The notes below the pieces were generated by a model that saw only the letters and a list, made by a program, of their open reading frames with translations, searched no databases and was not told where the DNA came from. A stretch of DNA of 64,000 nucleotides from Nocardioides palaemonis (GTDB taxonomy: Bacteria; Actinomycetota; Actinomycetes; Propionibacteriales; Nocardioidaceae), in assembly GCF_018275325.1 (NCBI RefSeq), contig NZ_JAGVQR010000001.1, forward strand, positions 1,736,001 through 1,800,000, written 5' to 3'. Shown here piece by piece: positions 51,422 to 63,398 of the stretch (position 1 is its first letter; the number at the start of each line of letters is the position of its first letter). Position numbers and translations under genes: made by a program.

Positions 51422-51949
51422 TCAGTGCTGGTAGGTGCCGTGGAGGATCGCGCGGCCGAGGGTCTTGAAGGCGAGGTTGAACGACACCACGGCGGGGGAG
51501 GCGTCGGCGTCCACGCCGAGCGACTCCTCGCCCACGGCGTGCACGACGAAGAAGTAGCGGTGCGGCTGGTCCCCCTCGGGCGGCGCGGCGCCCATGAAGC
51601 CGGCCTCGCCGCCGTCGTTGCGCACGTGGAAGGCGCTGCCCGGCAGGTCGGCGGACGCGGCCCCCGTGTCGAGCGACGTCACGTCGGCCGGGAGGTCGAC
51701 CAGCACCCAGTGCCAGAAGCCGCTCGGGGTCGGGGCGTCGGGGTCGAAGCAGGTGACCACGAAGGACTTCGTGCCCTCGGGGGCGCCCGACCAGCTCAGC
51801 TGGGGCGAGGTGTTGCCGGCGGAGGCCACCTGGTCGTCGGACAGGGGGGCGCCGTCGGTCACGTCGGTGCTCGTGACGGTGAACGACGCCGTGGCGGGGA
51901 GGTAGTCGTACGGGTTCGGGGAGACCGGTCGCTCGATGCCTGTGCTCAT
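51422..51949 (-). CDS. YbhB/YbcL family (PEBP-like) protein
   Basis: 175 residues of the phosphatidylethanolamine-binding protein fold: [25 protein letters not shown] contains the DPDAP and H ligand-binding motifs, and [25 protein letters not shown] the second. No signal peptide. Bacterial members have unclear roles, perhaps binding anionic ligands. Leaderless ATG with TAGGTT (51956-51961 minus) six bases upstream. Confidence 0.9.
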   Translation of the reverse strand: MSTGIERPVSPNPYDYLPATASFTVTSTDVTDGAPLSDDQVASAGNTSPQLSWSGAPEGTKSFVVTCFDPDAPTPSGFWHWVLVDLPADVTSLDTGAASADLPGSAFHVRNDGGEAGFMGAAPPEGDQPHRYFFVVHAVGEESLGVDADASPAVVSFNLAFKTLGRAILHGTYQH

Positions 51950-51999
51950 CCCTCGAACCTAGCCACCCCGGCCACGCGGGGGCCAGAGACACTGGACCC

Positions 52000-53244
52000 A
52001 TGACCGACGAGCACGCCGACGCCGGACCCGCCCGCCCCTACCTGGCCGGGCTGGTGCTGGCGGGGCGCAAGGTCGTCGTCGTCGGCGGCGGGCACGTGGC
52101 GCAGCGGCGGGTCCCCTCCTTCCTCGCCACCGGAGCCCGCGTCACGCTGGTGAGCCCCGAGGTGACGCCCGCCCTCGAGGGACTGGCCGGCGAGCTCAAC
52201 CTCGAGCTGCGCGAGTTCGTCGAGAGCGACCTCGACGGTGCGTGGTACGTCGTCGCGGCGACCGACGACCCCGACGTGAACGCCCGGGTGGTCGCGGCCG
52301 CGGAGGCCCGCCACACCTTCTGCGTCCGCGCCGACGACGCCCGCAGCGGCAGCGCCTGGACCCCGGCAGTCGGCCACCACGGCAGCGTGACCGTCGGTGT
52401 GCTCGGCAACCGGGAGCCGCGGAAGTCCGCCGCGCTGCGCGACGAGATCGTCACCGCGCTGCGCGACGGCGACCTGAGCGCCACCGACGCCCACGACCGC
52501 ACGCCGGGGGTGGTCCTCGTGGGTGGCGGTCCGGGGGAGCCGGAGCTCGCCACCGTCGCGGCCCGCCACGCCCTCGCGTCGGCCGACGTCGTCGTCGCCG
52601 ACCGGCTCGCGCCGCGCGAGCTCCTCGACGGGCTCGGCCCCCACGTCGAGCTCGTCGACGTCGCCAAGCTGCCGCGCGGCCGCTCGGCCACCCAGGAGCG
52701 GATCAACGAGGTCATCGTGGACCGGGCGCGGGCCGGCAAGCGCGTCGTCCGCTTCAAGGGCGGCGACTCCTTCGTCTTCGGCCGCGGCTACGAGGAGGTC
52801 CTGGCCTGCCTCGAGGCCGACGTGCCGGTGACGGTGGTCCCGGGCCTCACGTCCGCGATCGCCGTCCCGGCCCGGGTCGGCATCCCGGTCACCCACCGCG
52901 GCGTGGCCCACGAGTTCACGGTCGTCTCGGGGCACCTTCCGCCCGGCCACCCGGAGTCCCTCGTCGCGTGGGACGCCGTGGCGCGGATGCGCGGCACGGT
53001 GGTCCTGCTGATGGCGGTCGACAACGCCGCCGCCATCGCGGACGTCCTCGTCGCGGGTGGCCGGCCGGCCACGACGCCGGTCGCGGTGGTCGTCGACGGC
53101 ACCATGCCCACCGAGCGCACGGTGCTCACCACGCTCGGCGACCTCGCCGACGACCTGGTCGCGCACGAGGTGGTGCCGCCGGCGATCATCGTGGTCGGCG
53201 ACGTGGTCGCGGTGGCCCGTCCGGCACACTACGGGCGTGGCTGA
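52000..53244 (+). CDS. cysG: Siroheme synthase: dehydrogenase plus uroporphyrinogen-III methyltransferase
   Basis: 414 residues. Residues 15-150 are the NAD-dependent precorrin-2 dehydrogenase part (KVVVVGGGHVAQRR, VAATDDPDVNARV, VGVLGNREPRKSA); residues 165-414 the SUMT part (VVLVGGGPGEPELATVAA, VVVADRLAP, RFKGGDSFVFGRGYEE, VPGLTSAIAVPARVGIPVTHRG). It makes siroheme for sulfite or nitrite reductases or feeds cobalamin. GACACT lies six bases before ATG, a probable leaderless start. An RNA methyltransferase gene overlaps its end. Confidence 0.93.
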   Translation: MTDEHADAGPARPYLAGLVLAGRKVVVVGGGHVAQRRVPSFLATGARVTLVSPEVTPALEGLAGELNLELREFVESDLDGAWYVVAATDDPDVNARVVAAAEARHTFCVRADDARSGSAWTPAVGHHGSVTVGVLGNREPRKSAALRDEIVTALRDGDLSATDAHDRTPGVVLVGGGPGEPELATVAARHALASADVVVADRLAPRELLDGLGPHVELVDVAKLPRGRSATQERINEVIVDRARAGKRVVRFKGGDSFVFGRGYEEVLACLEADVPVTVVPGLTSAIAVPARVGIPVTHRGVAHEFTVVSGHLPPGHPESLVAWDAVARMRGTVVLLMAVDNAAAIADVLVAGGRPATTPVAVVVDGTMPTERTVLTTLGDLADDLVAHEVVPPAIIVVGDVVAVARPAHYGRG

Positions 53245-54049
53245 CCCGCTCCGCACCATCGAGATCGACGACCCGGACGACCCCCGCCTCGCCGACTACC
53301 GCGACCTGCGCGACGTGGAGCTGCGCAAGTCGCTCGAGGCCGAGCACGGGCTGTTCCTCGCCGAGGGCGAGAAGGTCGTCCGCCGGGCGGTCGAGGCCGG
53401 CCACCGGCCCCGCTCGTTCCTGATGGCCCCGCGCTGGCTCGACGGGCTCGGCGACGTGATCGGCGACGGGGACGCCCCCTGCTACGTGCTGTCCGAGCAG
53501 CTGATCGAGCAGGTCACCGGCTTCCACGTGCACCGGGGGGCGCTCGCGTCGCTGGAGCGCCGGGTGCTGCCGTCCGTCGACGAGGTGCTGGAGGGTGCCC
53601 GCTCGGTGCTGGTCCTCGAGGACCTCGTGGACCACACCAACGTGGGCGCGATCTTCCGCTCCGGCGCGGCCCTCGGCTTCGACGCGGTGCTGCTGGCGCC
53701 GCGGTGCGCCGACCCGCTCTACCGCCGGGCGGTGAAGGTCGGCATGGGGGCGGTGTTCACGACCCCGTGGACGCGACTGACCGACTGGTACGACGCGCTG
53801 CCGGACCTCTCGCGTCGCGGCTTCACCACCGTCGCGCTGACGCTGTCGACCGACTCGGTGCCGATCGAGGAGGCGTTGGCGGGCGTCGACCGGCTGGCGC
53901 TCGTGCTCGGCTCCGAGGGCCACGGCCTGTCCGGCCGCTGGGAGGCGTCGGCCGACCGCCGCGCGATCATCCCCATGCGCGCCGGCATCGACTCGCTCAA
54001 CGTCGCCGCCGCTACTGCGGTGGCGTGCTACGCCGCCGCCCGCCGCTGA
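53237..54049 (+). CDS. TrmH/SpoU family RNA 2'-O-methyltransferase
   Basis: 270 residues. N-terminal substrate-binding part (LFLAEGEKVVRRAVEAG) and a SPOUT knot: VLVLEDLVDHTNVGAIFRSGAALGFDAVLLAPRCADPLYRRAVKVGMGAVF, LVLGSEGHGLSGR, and IPMRAGIDSLNVAAATAVA, the three SpoU motifs. Probable 2'-O-methylation of rRNA or tRNA. GTG 53237 overlaps the siroheme synthase stop by 8 bases. The last 38 bases overlap dedA on the other strand. A second TrmH-type gene lies at 54658. Confidence 0.92.
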   Translation: MADPLRTIEIDDPDDPRLADYRDLRDVELRKSLEAEHGLFLAEGEKVVRRAVEAGHRPRSFLMAPRWLDGLGDVIGDGDAPCYVLSEQLIEQVTGFHVHRGALASLERRVLPSVDEVLEGARSVLVLEDLVDHTNVGAIFRSGAALGFDAVLLAPRCADPLYRRAVKVGMGAVFTTPWTRLTDWYDALPDLSRRGFTTVALTLSTDSVPIEEALAGVDRLALVLGSEGHGLSGRWEASADRRAIIPMRAGIDSLNVAAATAVACYAAARR

Positions 54050-54647
54050 CCTTGTGCCGCAGCCGCCGCGCGGCGACCACGACCAGCACGACCGCGACCA
54101 GGACGTAGACCACGTTGCTGGCCGGCCCGACGTAGCCCTCCACCACGTGCCACTGCGCGCCGAGCTCGTAGCCGGCCAGGATCAGCGCCGCGTTCCAGAG
54201 CAGGCTGCCGAGGGTGGTGTAGAGGCAGAACGTGGGCAGCGGCATCCGGTCGACCCCCGCCGGGATCGACACCAGGCTGCGCACCCCCGGGACCAGCCGG
54301 CCCAGGAACACCGCGGACCGGCCGTGCGCCCCGAACCACGCCACCGCACGGCGTACGTCGTCGGCGTGCACCAGCGGGATCCGGTCGGCGAGCCGGCAGA
54401 TCCGCTCCAGCCCCCACGCGGCGCCGAGCCAGTAGAGCACCAGGGCCCCCACGAGCGAGCCGGCCGTCGCCCAGGCGATCGCCGCGACCAGGCCGTAGTG
54501 GCCCTGGCTGGCCGTGTAGCCCGCGAGCGGGAGCACCAGCTCGCTGGGCACCGGCGGGAACACGGTCTCCAGGGCGGTCGCCAGGCCGACGCCGGGCGAG
54601 CCGATCGTGCGCATGACCAGGACGACCCAGTCGAGGACGGCTTCCAT
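54012..54647 (-). CDS. DedA family membrane protein
   Basis: 211 residues with PPVPSELVLPLAGYTASQGH and GRLVPGVRSLVSIPAGVDRMPLPTFCLYTTLGS, the conserved DedA segments, and four to five helices. DedA proteins are linked to lipid carrier recycling and membrane potential. The C-terminus (RRLRHKVSGGRRRSTPPQ) is basic and coded within the overlap with the TrmH gene. It starts ten bases after the stop of the other TrmH gene, so def-trmH-dedA may be one transcript. Confidence 0.92.
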   Translation of the reverse strand: MEAVLDWVVLVMRTIGSPGVGLATALETVFPPVPSELVLPLAGYTASQGHYGLVAAIAWATAGSLVGALVLYWLGAAWGLERICRLADRIPLVHADDVRRAVAWFGAHGRSAVFLGRLVPGVRSLVSIPAGVDRMPLPTFCLYTTLGSLLWNAALILAGYELGAQWHVVEGYVGPASNVVYVLVAVVLVVVAARRLRHKVSGGRRRSTPPQ

Positions 54648-54657
54648 CTCCCGCCCG

Positions 54658-55449
54658 TCAGCCGCGCTGCCGCAGCGCTTCGTGGAGGACCAGCGAGCCC
54701 GCCACGGCGGCGTTGAGCGACGACGCGGACCCGACCATCGCGATGCTCGCGACGTCGTCGCAGACCGCCCGCCACGCCGAGGACAGCCCGTGGGTCTCGT
54801 TGCCCACCACGACCACGACCCGGCCGGCCAGGTCGACCGAGCCGAGGTCTGTGCCCTCCTCGTCGGTGCCGACGATGCGGTAGCCGTGGGCGTGGGCGTG
54901 CTCCACGACCGGGCCGGGGCCCGGGACGCGCAGCACCGTCAGCGCGAAGAGCGATCCGGTGCTGGCCCGCACGGACTGGGGGTCGTAGGGGTCGGCGGCG
55001 TGCCCGGTGACGACCAGCGCCGAGGCGCCGAACGCGTCGGCCGACCGGGCCAGGGTCCCGATGTTGCCGGGGCTGGTCGGGCGGTCGAAGACGACGACCG
55101 GCCCGTGCGGGCGCGCCGAGTCGCCGAGGCGGGCGACCCCGTCGTCGGGCATCTCGACGACCGCGACCAGCTCGGCGCCGTCCTTGCCGCTGAGCCGGGC
55201 GTGGAGCTGCGGTGCGAGCACGACGCGCTCGGCGTCGGTCGAGGCCCACATCTCCTCGGCCCATGCGGACGTCGAGTCGTCGGCACGCAGCAGCTGGCGC
55301 ACGGTCCAGCCCTCGGCCACCGCCCGGGTGACGGGCCGGACGCCCTGGACGAGGAACTCCCGGTTGCGGTGCCGCTTCGACCGGTTGGTCAGCAGCGCCT
55401 CCCACTGCTGGAAGCGCGCGTTCTCACGGGTGATGCGCAGGTCGTTCAT
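54658..55449 (-). CDS. TrmH-family RNA methyltransferase (TsnR-like)
   Basis: 263 residues from MNDLRITRENARFQQWEALL. N-terminal L30e-like part (NREFLVQGVRPVTRAVAEGW) and SPOUT domain with VVFDRPTSPGNIGTLARSADAFGASALVV, VVVGNETHGLSSAW and ASSLNAAVAGSLVLHEAL. Resembles 23S rRNA 2'-O-methyltransferases of the thiostrepton-resistance type, but housekeeping paralogues are common. ATG 55449 lies eight bases after the deformylase stop; an upstream in-frame start at 55482 would overlap it. Confidence 0.88.
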   Translation of the reverse strand: MNDLRITRENARFQQWEALLTNRSKRHRNREFLVQGVRPVTRAVAEGWTVRQLLRADDSTSAWAEEMWASTDAERVVLAPQLHARLSGKDGAELVAVVEMPDDGVARLGDSARPHGPVVVFDRPTSPGNIGTLARSADAFGASALVVTGHAADPYDPQSVRASTGSLFALTVLRVPGPGPVVEHAHAHGYRIVGTDEEGTDLGSVDLAGRVVVVVGNETHGLSSAWRAVCDDVASIAMVGSASSLNAAVAGSLVLHEALRQRG

Positions 55450-55457
55450 GCCCGCGG

Positions 55458-56072
55458 TCAGCCGGTCTGCTCGGCGGGCCACGACAGCGGGTAGTCCTCG
55501 GCCGCGGCGTCGTGCTTCTTCGTCAGTCGCTTGCGTGACTTCGCCGACAGCCGGTCACCGAAGACCGTGCCGAGGGTGTGGTCGGTCTCGTGCTGGAGGC
55601 ACCGGGCGAGCAGCCCGGTGCCCTCGAAGGAGACCGGCTCGCCGTCGAGGCCGGTGCCGTCGACCCGCGCCCAGTCCGGTCGCGGGCAGGGCTCGAAGGA
55701 GCCGGGGAAGGACAGGCAGCCCTCGTCGTCGTCGTCGAGGCGGCGCTCGCGTCCCTCGGGCAGAGTCAGGACCGGGTTGCACACCAGCCCGACCGTGCGC
55801 ACCCCCTCGTCGTCGGGGCAGTCGAAGACGAACATCGCGACGTCCTCGCCGACCTGGCAGGCGGCGAGGCCGACGCCGTCCGCGGCGTACATCGTGGCGA
55901 CCATGTCGGCGGCCAGGGCGGCCAGCGCGTCGTCGTAGGTCGTCACCTGCTGCTGCGCGGCGTGCATCACGGGCGTGCCCCAGCGGGTGATCGGACGGAC
56001 GGTGCCGCCGGTGGGCAGGGGGCCGTGGGGAGCCCGGGCGTCGTCGGCGGGGGCGGTCGGCTCGTCGGGCAT
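55458..56072 (-). CDS. def: Peptide deformylase
   Basis: 204 residues. Motif 1 GVGLAACQ (66-73), motif 2 EGCLSFPG (metal Cys119) and motif 3 QHETDHTLG (His161, Glu162, His165). The usual HExxH is kept (HETDH). It removes the formyl group from new proteins. ATG 56072 is chosen over a longer frame: TACGAT (56080-56085 minus) ends seven bases upstream, so the gene is leaderless. A ~20-residue Pro/Ala-rich lead precedes the domain. Confidence 0.94.
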   Translation of the reverse strand: MPDEPTAPADDARAPHGPLPTGGTVRPITRWGTPVMHAAQQQVTTYDDALAALAADMVATMYAADGVGLAACQVGEDVAMFVFDCPDDEGVRTVGLVCNPVLTLPEGRERRLDDDDEGCLSFPGSFEPCPRPDWARVDGTGLDGEPVSFEGTGLLARCLQHETDHTLGTVFGDRLSAKSRKRLTKKHDAAAEDYPLSWPAEQTG

Positions 56073-56135
56073 GCGGACGATCGTAGCGAGCGGGGGTGGG
56101 GTGACCCGCACCACGTACGCCCCTCTGGTGGAGTC

Positions 56136-56154
56136 TGTAACTCAGAGTTACATT
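56136..56154 (+). promoter_or_regulatory. Operator and promoter of the acyl-CoA dehydrogenase pair
   Basis: TGTAACT-CAG-AGTTACA (56136-56152) has perfect 7-bp arms. It overlaps the -10 box TACATT (56149-56154), which ends six bases before ATG 56161, so a bound repressor would block transcription. The form suits a TetR-type fatty-acid regulator; no such gene is adjacent. Confidence 0.78.
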
Positions 56155-56160
56155 GACACC

Positions 56161-57522
56161 ATGTCCCTCCTCAGCAGTCTCCGGCCCGGCGGTCGCCACG
56201 GGCTGTCCTCCCGGGAGAGCCGCGACCCCATCGGCTACGCCGTCGCAGCGGTCAACCGGCTCGCGCAGAGCGACCTGATCGACCGCGTCGGTCTCCGCCG
56301 GCAGGCCGAGCGGGCCGTCTACGTCACCACGCGCGACGGTTTCCGCGTCGCGACGGCGGCCGGGCGGACCTTCGCCCGCGCCGGCGGACGCTCGCCCGGC
56401 GCACGTCCTGCGGCCGCCGCGTCGCGCGGTGTCTTCGACCTCACCCCGACCGAGGACGAGCAGATGCTCGTCGACGTGGTCACCGAGCTGGCCGACGAGG
56501 TGCTGCGCCCTGCCGCCGCGGCGGCCGACGACGCCTGCGCGGCTCCGCCGGAGGTGCTCGCCGCCACCCGGGAGGTCGGCCTCCCGGTCCTCGGGGTGCC
56601 CGAGTCGCTCGGCGGCATCATGGAGGAGCGGTCCGCGATGGCGGGCACGCTGGTCGCCGAGGCGCTCGCGCGCGGCGACATGGGCCTCGCGGTCGCCTCG
56701 CTCGCACCCGGTGCCGTGGCGACCGCGCTCGGCCTCTGGGGCACCGACGCCCAGCAGCAGACCTACCTGCCGGCGTTCGCCGGCGACGACGTCCCGGCCG
56801 CCGCGCTCTGCCTGGCGGAGCCGCGGGTGCTGTTCGACGCGTCCGCGCCCGCCACCACCGCGACCCGCGACGGCGACGGGTTCGTGCTGGACGGGGTGAA
56901 GTCCGGCGTCGTGCGCGGCGCGGAGGCCGAGCTGTTCGTGGTCTCCGCCGCCCTCGACGGCACACCGGCCCTGTTCCTCGTCGAGTCCGGCGCGGCGGGG
57001 CTCGAGGTCGAGGCGGACCCGTCGATGGGCCTGCGCGCGGCGAGCCTGTCGCGCCTGCACCTCGACGGCGTACGCGTTCCGGGTGACGCGCTGCTCGGCG
57101 ACACCGACGGGCGCGCCCACACCGAGTGCGTGCGGCTGTCGCGGCTCGCGTGGTGCGCGCTGGCCGTCGGCACCGCCCAGGCGGTGCTCGACTACGTGAA
57201 GGACTACGTCAACGAGCGCGAGGCGTTCGGCGAACCCATCAGCCACCGCCAGTCGGTCGCCTTCATGGTCGCCGACATCGCCATCGAGCTCCAGGCCATG
57301 CGGCTGCTGACCTGGAAGGCGGCGAGCCGCGCCGCCCGCGGCGACGACGTCGCCCGCGCCGTGGGGCTCGCCCGCCAGCTGTGCGCCGAGAAGGGGATGC
57401 GGATCGGCCTCGACGGGGTCCAGCTCCTCGGCGGCCACGGCTTCGTGAAGGAACACCCGGTCGAACGGTGGTACCGCGACCTGCGGGCCATCGGAGTCAT
57501 GGAAGGTGCGGTGCTCGTCTGA
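56161..57522 (+). CDS. Acyl-CoA dehydrogenase family protein, subunit with shortened C-terminus
   Basis: 453 residues. A ~90-residue lead rich in Arg/Ala is unlike most family members; the ACAD fold starts near FDLTPTEDEQMLVDVV and has VPESLGG, AALCLAEP, FVLDGVKSGVV, VNEREAFGEPISHRQSVAFMVAD and LLGGHGFVKEHPVERWYRDLR. It stops just after GVMEGAVLV, where others continue with the Q-I-Q-R-type FAD contacts. It is translationally coupled to a second ACAD gene (TGATG overlap), so an alpha/beta heteromer as in mycobacterial FadE pairs is likely. Confidence 0.87.
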   Translation: MSLLSSLRPGGRHGLSSRESRDPIGYAVAAVNRLAQSDLIDRVGLRRQAERAVYVTTRDGFRVATAAGRTFARAGGRSPGARPAAAASRGVFDLTPTEDEQMLVDVVTELADEVLRPAAAAADDACAAPPEVLAATREVGLPVLGVPESLGGIMEERSAMAGTLVAEALARGDMGLAVASLAPGAVATALGLWGTDAQQQTYLPAFAGDDVPAAALCLAEPRVLFDASAPATTATRDGDGFVLDGVKSGVVRGAEAELFVVSAALDGTPALFLVESGAAGLEVEADPSMGLRAASLSRLHLDGVRVPGDALLGDTDGRAHTECVRLSRLAWCALAVGTAQAVLDYVKDYVNEREAFGEPISHRQSVAFMVADIAIELQAMRLLTWKAASRAARGDDVARAVGLARQLCAEKGMRIGLDGVQLLGGHGFVKEHPVERWYRDLRAIGVMEGAVLV

Positions 57523-58733
57523 TGATCAACCTGGAGACCCCGAGGAAGCACGCCACGCTCATCGACCAGGCCCACCAGCTGGCGATGAACATGCTGCGGC
57601 CGATCTCGCGCCGCTACGACCGCGCCGAGCACACCTACCCCAAGGAGCTCGACATGCTGGCCGCGCTGATCGACGGCGTGTCCGAGTCGGGCGCCAGCAG
57701 CGGCGCCGGAGCGGGCGGCGTACGACGCGAGGACGGGCCCGACGACGGTCGGGTGCGCAACGGCACCAACCTCGCCTCCGTGCTGTCGATCGCCGAGATG
57801 TGCTGGGGCGACACCGCGCTGCTGCTGTCGATGCCGCGCCAGGGGCTCGGCAACTCCGCGATCGCCTCCGTGGCGACCGAGGAGCAGCTCGAGCGCTACC
57901 GGGGCACGTGGGCCGCGATGGCCATCACCGAGCCCGGGACCGGCTCCGACTCGGCCAGCATCACCACCACCGCGGTGAAGGACGGGGACGACTACGTCAT
58001 CAACGGCGAGAAGATCTACGTCACCTCGGGCGACCGCGCGGACAGCGTCGTGGTGTGGGCGACCCTCGACAAGGAGCTCGGGCGGGCCGCGATCAAGTCG
58101 TTCCTGGTCCGCAAGGACAACCCGGGGCTGAAGGTCGAGCGGCTCGAGCACAAGCTCGGCATCCGCGCCTCCGACACGGCCGCGATCACCTTCACCGACT
58201 GCCGGGTGCCGGCCGAGGATCTTCTCGGCTCGCCGGAGATCGACGTGAAGTCCGGCTTCGCGGGGGCGATGGCGACCTTCGACAACACCCGGCCGCTCGT
58301 GGCCGGCATGGCGGTCGGCTGCGCCCGCGCGTCGCTCGACCTCACCCGCGACCTGCTCGAGCAGGCCGGCGTCACGGTCGACCACGACCGACCCGCGCAC
58401 CTGCAGAGCGCGGCCGCCGCGACCTTCCTGCGCCTCGAGGCCGACTGGGAGGGTGCGCAGCTGCTGATGATGCAGGCGGCGTGGATGGCCGACAACCGCA
58501 GGCCCAACTCGCTGGAGGCGTCGATGGCCAAGGCGAAGGCCGGCCGCGTCGGGTCCGACGTCACGCTCTCCTGCGTCGAGCTGTGCGGCACCCTCGGCTA
58601 CAGCGAGTCCGAGCTGCTGGAGAAGTGGGCGCGCGACTCCAAGATCCTCGACATCTTCGAGGGGACGCAGCAGATCCAGCAGCTGATCGTCGCGCGCCGG
58701 TTGCTCGGGCTGACGAGCAGCCAGCTGCGCTGA
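57522..58733 (+). CDS. Acyl-CoA dehydrogenase, catalytic-type subunit
   Basis: 403 residues. FAD/substrate motifs MAITEPGTGSDSASI, YVINGEKIYVTSGDRA, and the C-terminal ILDIFEGTQQIQQLIVARRLLG with the EGT glutamate position of the catalytic base. Around residues 55-75 a Gly/Ser/Asp-rich insertion (SGASSGAGAGGVRREDG) interrupts the N-terminal helices. Oxidises acyl-CoA to enoyl-CoA in beta-oxidation; chain length unknown. ATG overlaps the stop of the partner gene. Followed by a strong hairpin. Confidence 0.92.
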   Translation: MINLETPRKHATLIDQAHQLAMNMLRPISRRYDRAEHTYPKELDMLAALIDGVSESGASSGAGAGGVRREDGPDDGRVRNGTNLASVLSIAEMCWGDTALLLSMPRQGLGNSAIASVATEEQLERYRGTWAAMAITEPGTGSDSASITTTAVKDGDDYVINGEKIYVTSGDRADSVVVWATLDKELGRAAIKSFLVRKDNPGLKVERLEHKLGIRASDTAAITFTDCRVPAEDLLGSPEIDVKSGFAGAMATFDNTRPLVAGMAVGCARASLDLTRDLLEQAGVTVDHDRPAHLQSAAAATFLRLEADWEGAQLLMMQAAWMADNRRPNSLEASMAKAKAGRVGSDVTLSCVELCGTLGYSESELLEKWARDSKILDIFEGTQQIQQLIVARRLLGLTSSQLR

Positions 58734-58741
58734 CGCACGAC

Positions 58742-58773
58742 GACGCCCCTCCCGGAGGACCGGGAGGGGCGTC
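58742..58773. terminator. Strong hairpin between convergent genes
   Basis: GACGCCCCTCCCGG (58742-58755) / CCGGGAGGGGCGTC (58760-58773), 14 perfect pairs with loop AGGA. No T-run on either side. It lies between the ends of the dehydrogenase and YiaA/B genes, so it probably acts as a two-way terminator or 3' end protector. Confidence 0.75.
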
Positions 58774-58782
58774 AGCGCGTGG

Positions 58783-59076
58783 TCAGGAGACGGACTTGAA
58801 GGGGTCGTGCTCGGCGAGGAGCTTGTCGACGCGGGCCTGGTCGATGCGGTGGAAGACCCGCGCGTCCTCCTGCTGGTCGCGCACGACCTTCGCGAGGGTG
58901 AAGGTCGAGGTCGTCAGGTAGAGCGTGCCGAGGGCGAGGAAGCCCTTGATCCACGGGTCGGCGTCCATGAAGTAGATCGCGACCAGCATGGCGAAGAGCG
59001 AGGCACCGAACGAGATGGTGGCCTGCAGGGCGAAGGCGGCGGTGTTCTTGGCGGTGGTGTCGGTCTTGGAGGGCAT
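58783..59076 (-). CDS. YiaA/YiaB family two-helix membrane protein
   Basis: 97 residues: AFALQATISFGASLFAMLVAIYFM and PWIKGFLALGTLYLTTSTFTLAKVVRDQQE, the YiaAB helix pair with its conserved KVVRD end, then a charged cytoplasmic tail. Function unknown. ATG 59076 chosen at the natural start; the much longer frame through the decarboxylase region is not coding. Monocistronic. Confidence 0.88.
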   Translation of the reverse strand: MPSKTDTTAKNTAAFALQATISFGASLFAMLVAIYFMDADPWIKGFLALGTLYLTTSTFTLAKVVRDQQEDARVFHRIDQARVDKLLAEHDPFKSVS

Positions 59077-59172
59077 GGCAGAAGCCTGCTCGGGGAGGAC
59101 GTCGCGCGGACCTGTCGCGCTACCCGATCCGCGCTGAGTACGCGCACCTGACGCGACCGGTACGTTCGGGCC

Positions 59173-62707
<3,535 letters not shown>

Positions 62708-62720
62708 GGGTGGTGGCCCG

Positions 62721-63398
62721 ATGAGCACGCGCGAGCTCCAGCACGTCTTCGTGATGACCTACGGGCGGTCGGGCTCGACCCTCCTCATGGGCATCCTGAA
62801 CTCGATCCCCGGCTGGCTGATCCGGGGCGAGAACCGCCACGCGATGCGTCACCTCTACGACTTCCACCGCACCGGCCTCGCCGAGCGCGACCGCGTCGAC
62901 CCTGCCCGGGCGAGCCAGCCGACCCACCCGTGGTTCGGCATCGAGGGCTTCCCCGAGGTGGCGTCGCTCCAGCACATCCGGACGCTGGCCGAGGCGACCC
63001 TGCTGCGGCCCGAGCACGACACCCGGGTCAGCGGCTACAAGGAGATCCGCTGGTACGACGCGGACCTCCCGGACTACCTCGCGTTCCTCCAGCAGGTCTT
63101 CCCGGGCGCCCGGTTCGTGCTCAACACCCGCAATCTCGAGGACGTCGCGGCCAGCAACTACTGGACCCACAAGGACGACCCGCTCGCCCAGGTGACCGCG
63201 ATCGAGCAGAAGATGCTCGCCGCGGCGGAGGGGCTCGGCGACGCGGTCCACCGGGTGCACTACGACGACTACGTCGCCGACCCGGACGTGCTGCGCGGGC
63301 TCTTCGAATGGCTCGGCGAGACCTACGACCAGAACCGCGTCGAGGCGGTCCTCGCCACCCCGCACTCCCGCCGCGGCAAGCACCGGGACGCCGAGTGA
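62721..63398 (+). CDS. Sulfotransferase-family protein
   Basis: 225 residues. The 5'-phosphosulfate loop analogue is VFVMTYGRSGSTLLMGIL (residues 9-26) and the 3'-phosphate binding part is FVLNTRNLEDVAASNYW, the PAPS-binding pair of the sulfotransferase fold. Acceptor unknown. ATG 62721 lies 13 bases after the guaB1 stop and the stop overlaps the nucleosidase GTG, so the three genes may be co-transcribed. PAPS breakdown gives PAP, so a nucleotide-linked context is plausible. Confidence 0.85.
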   Translation: MSTRELQHVFVMTYGRSGSTLLMGILNSIPGWLIRGENRHAMRHLYDFHRTGLAERDRVDPARASQPTHPWFGIEGFPEVASLQHIRTLAEATLLRPEHDTRVSGYKEIRWYDADLPDYLAFLQQVFPGARFVLNTRNLEDVAASNYWTHKDDPLAQVTAIEQKMLAAAEGLGDAVHRVHYDDYVADPDVLRGLFEWLGETYDQNRVEAVLATPHSRRGKHRDAE

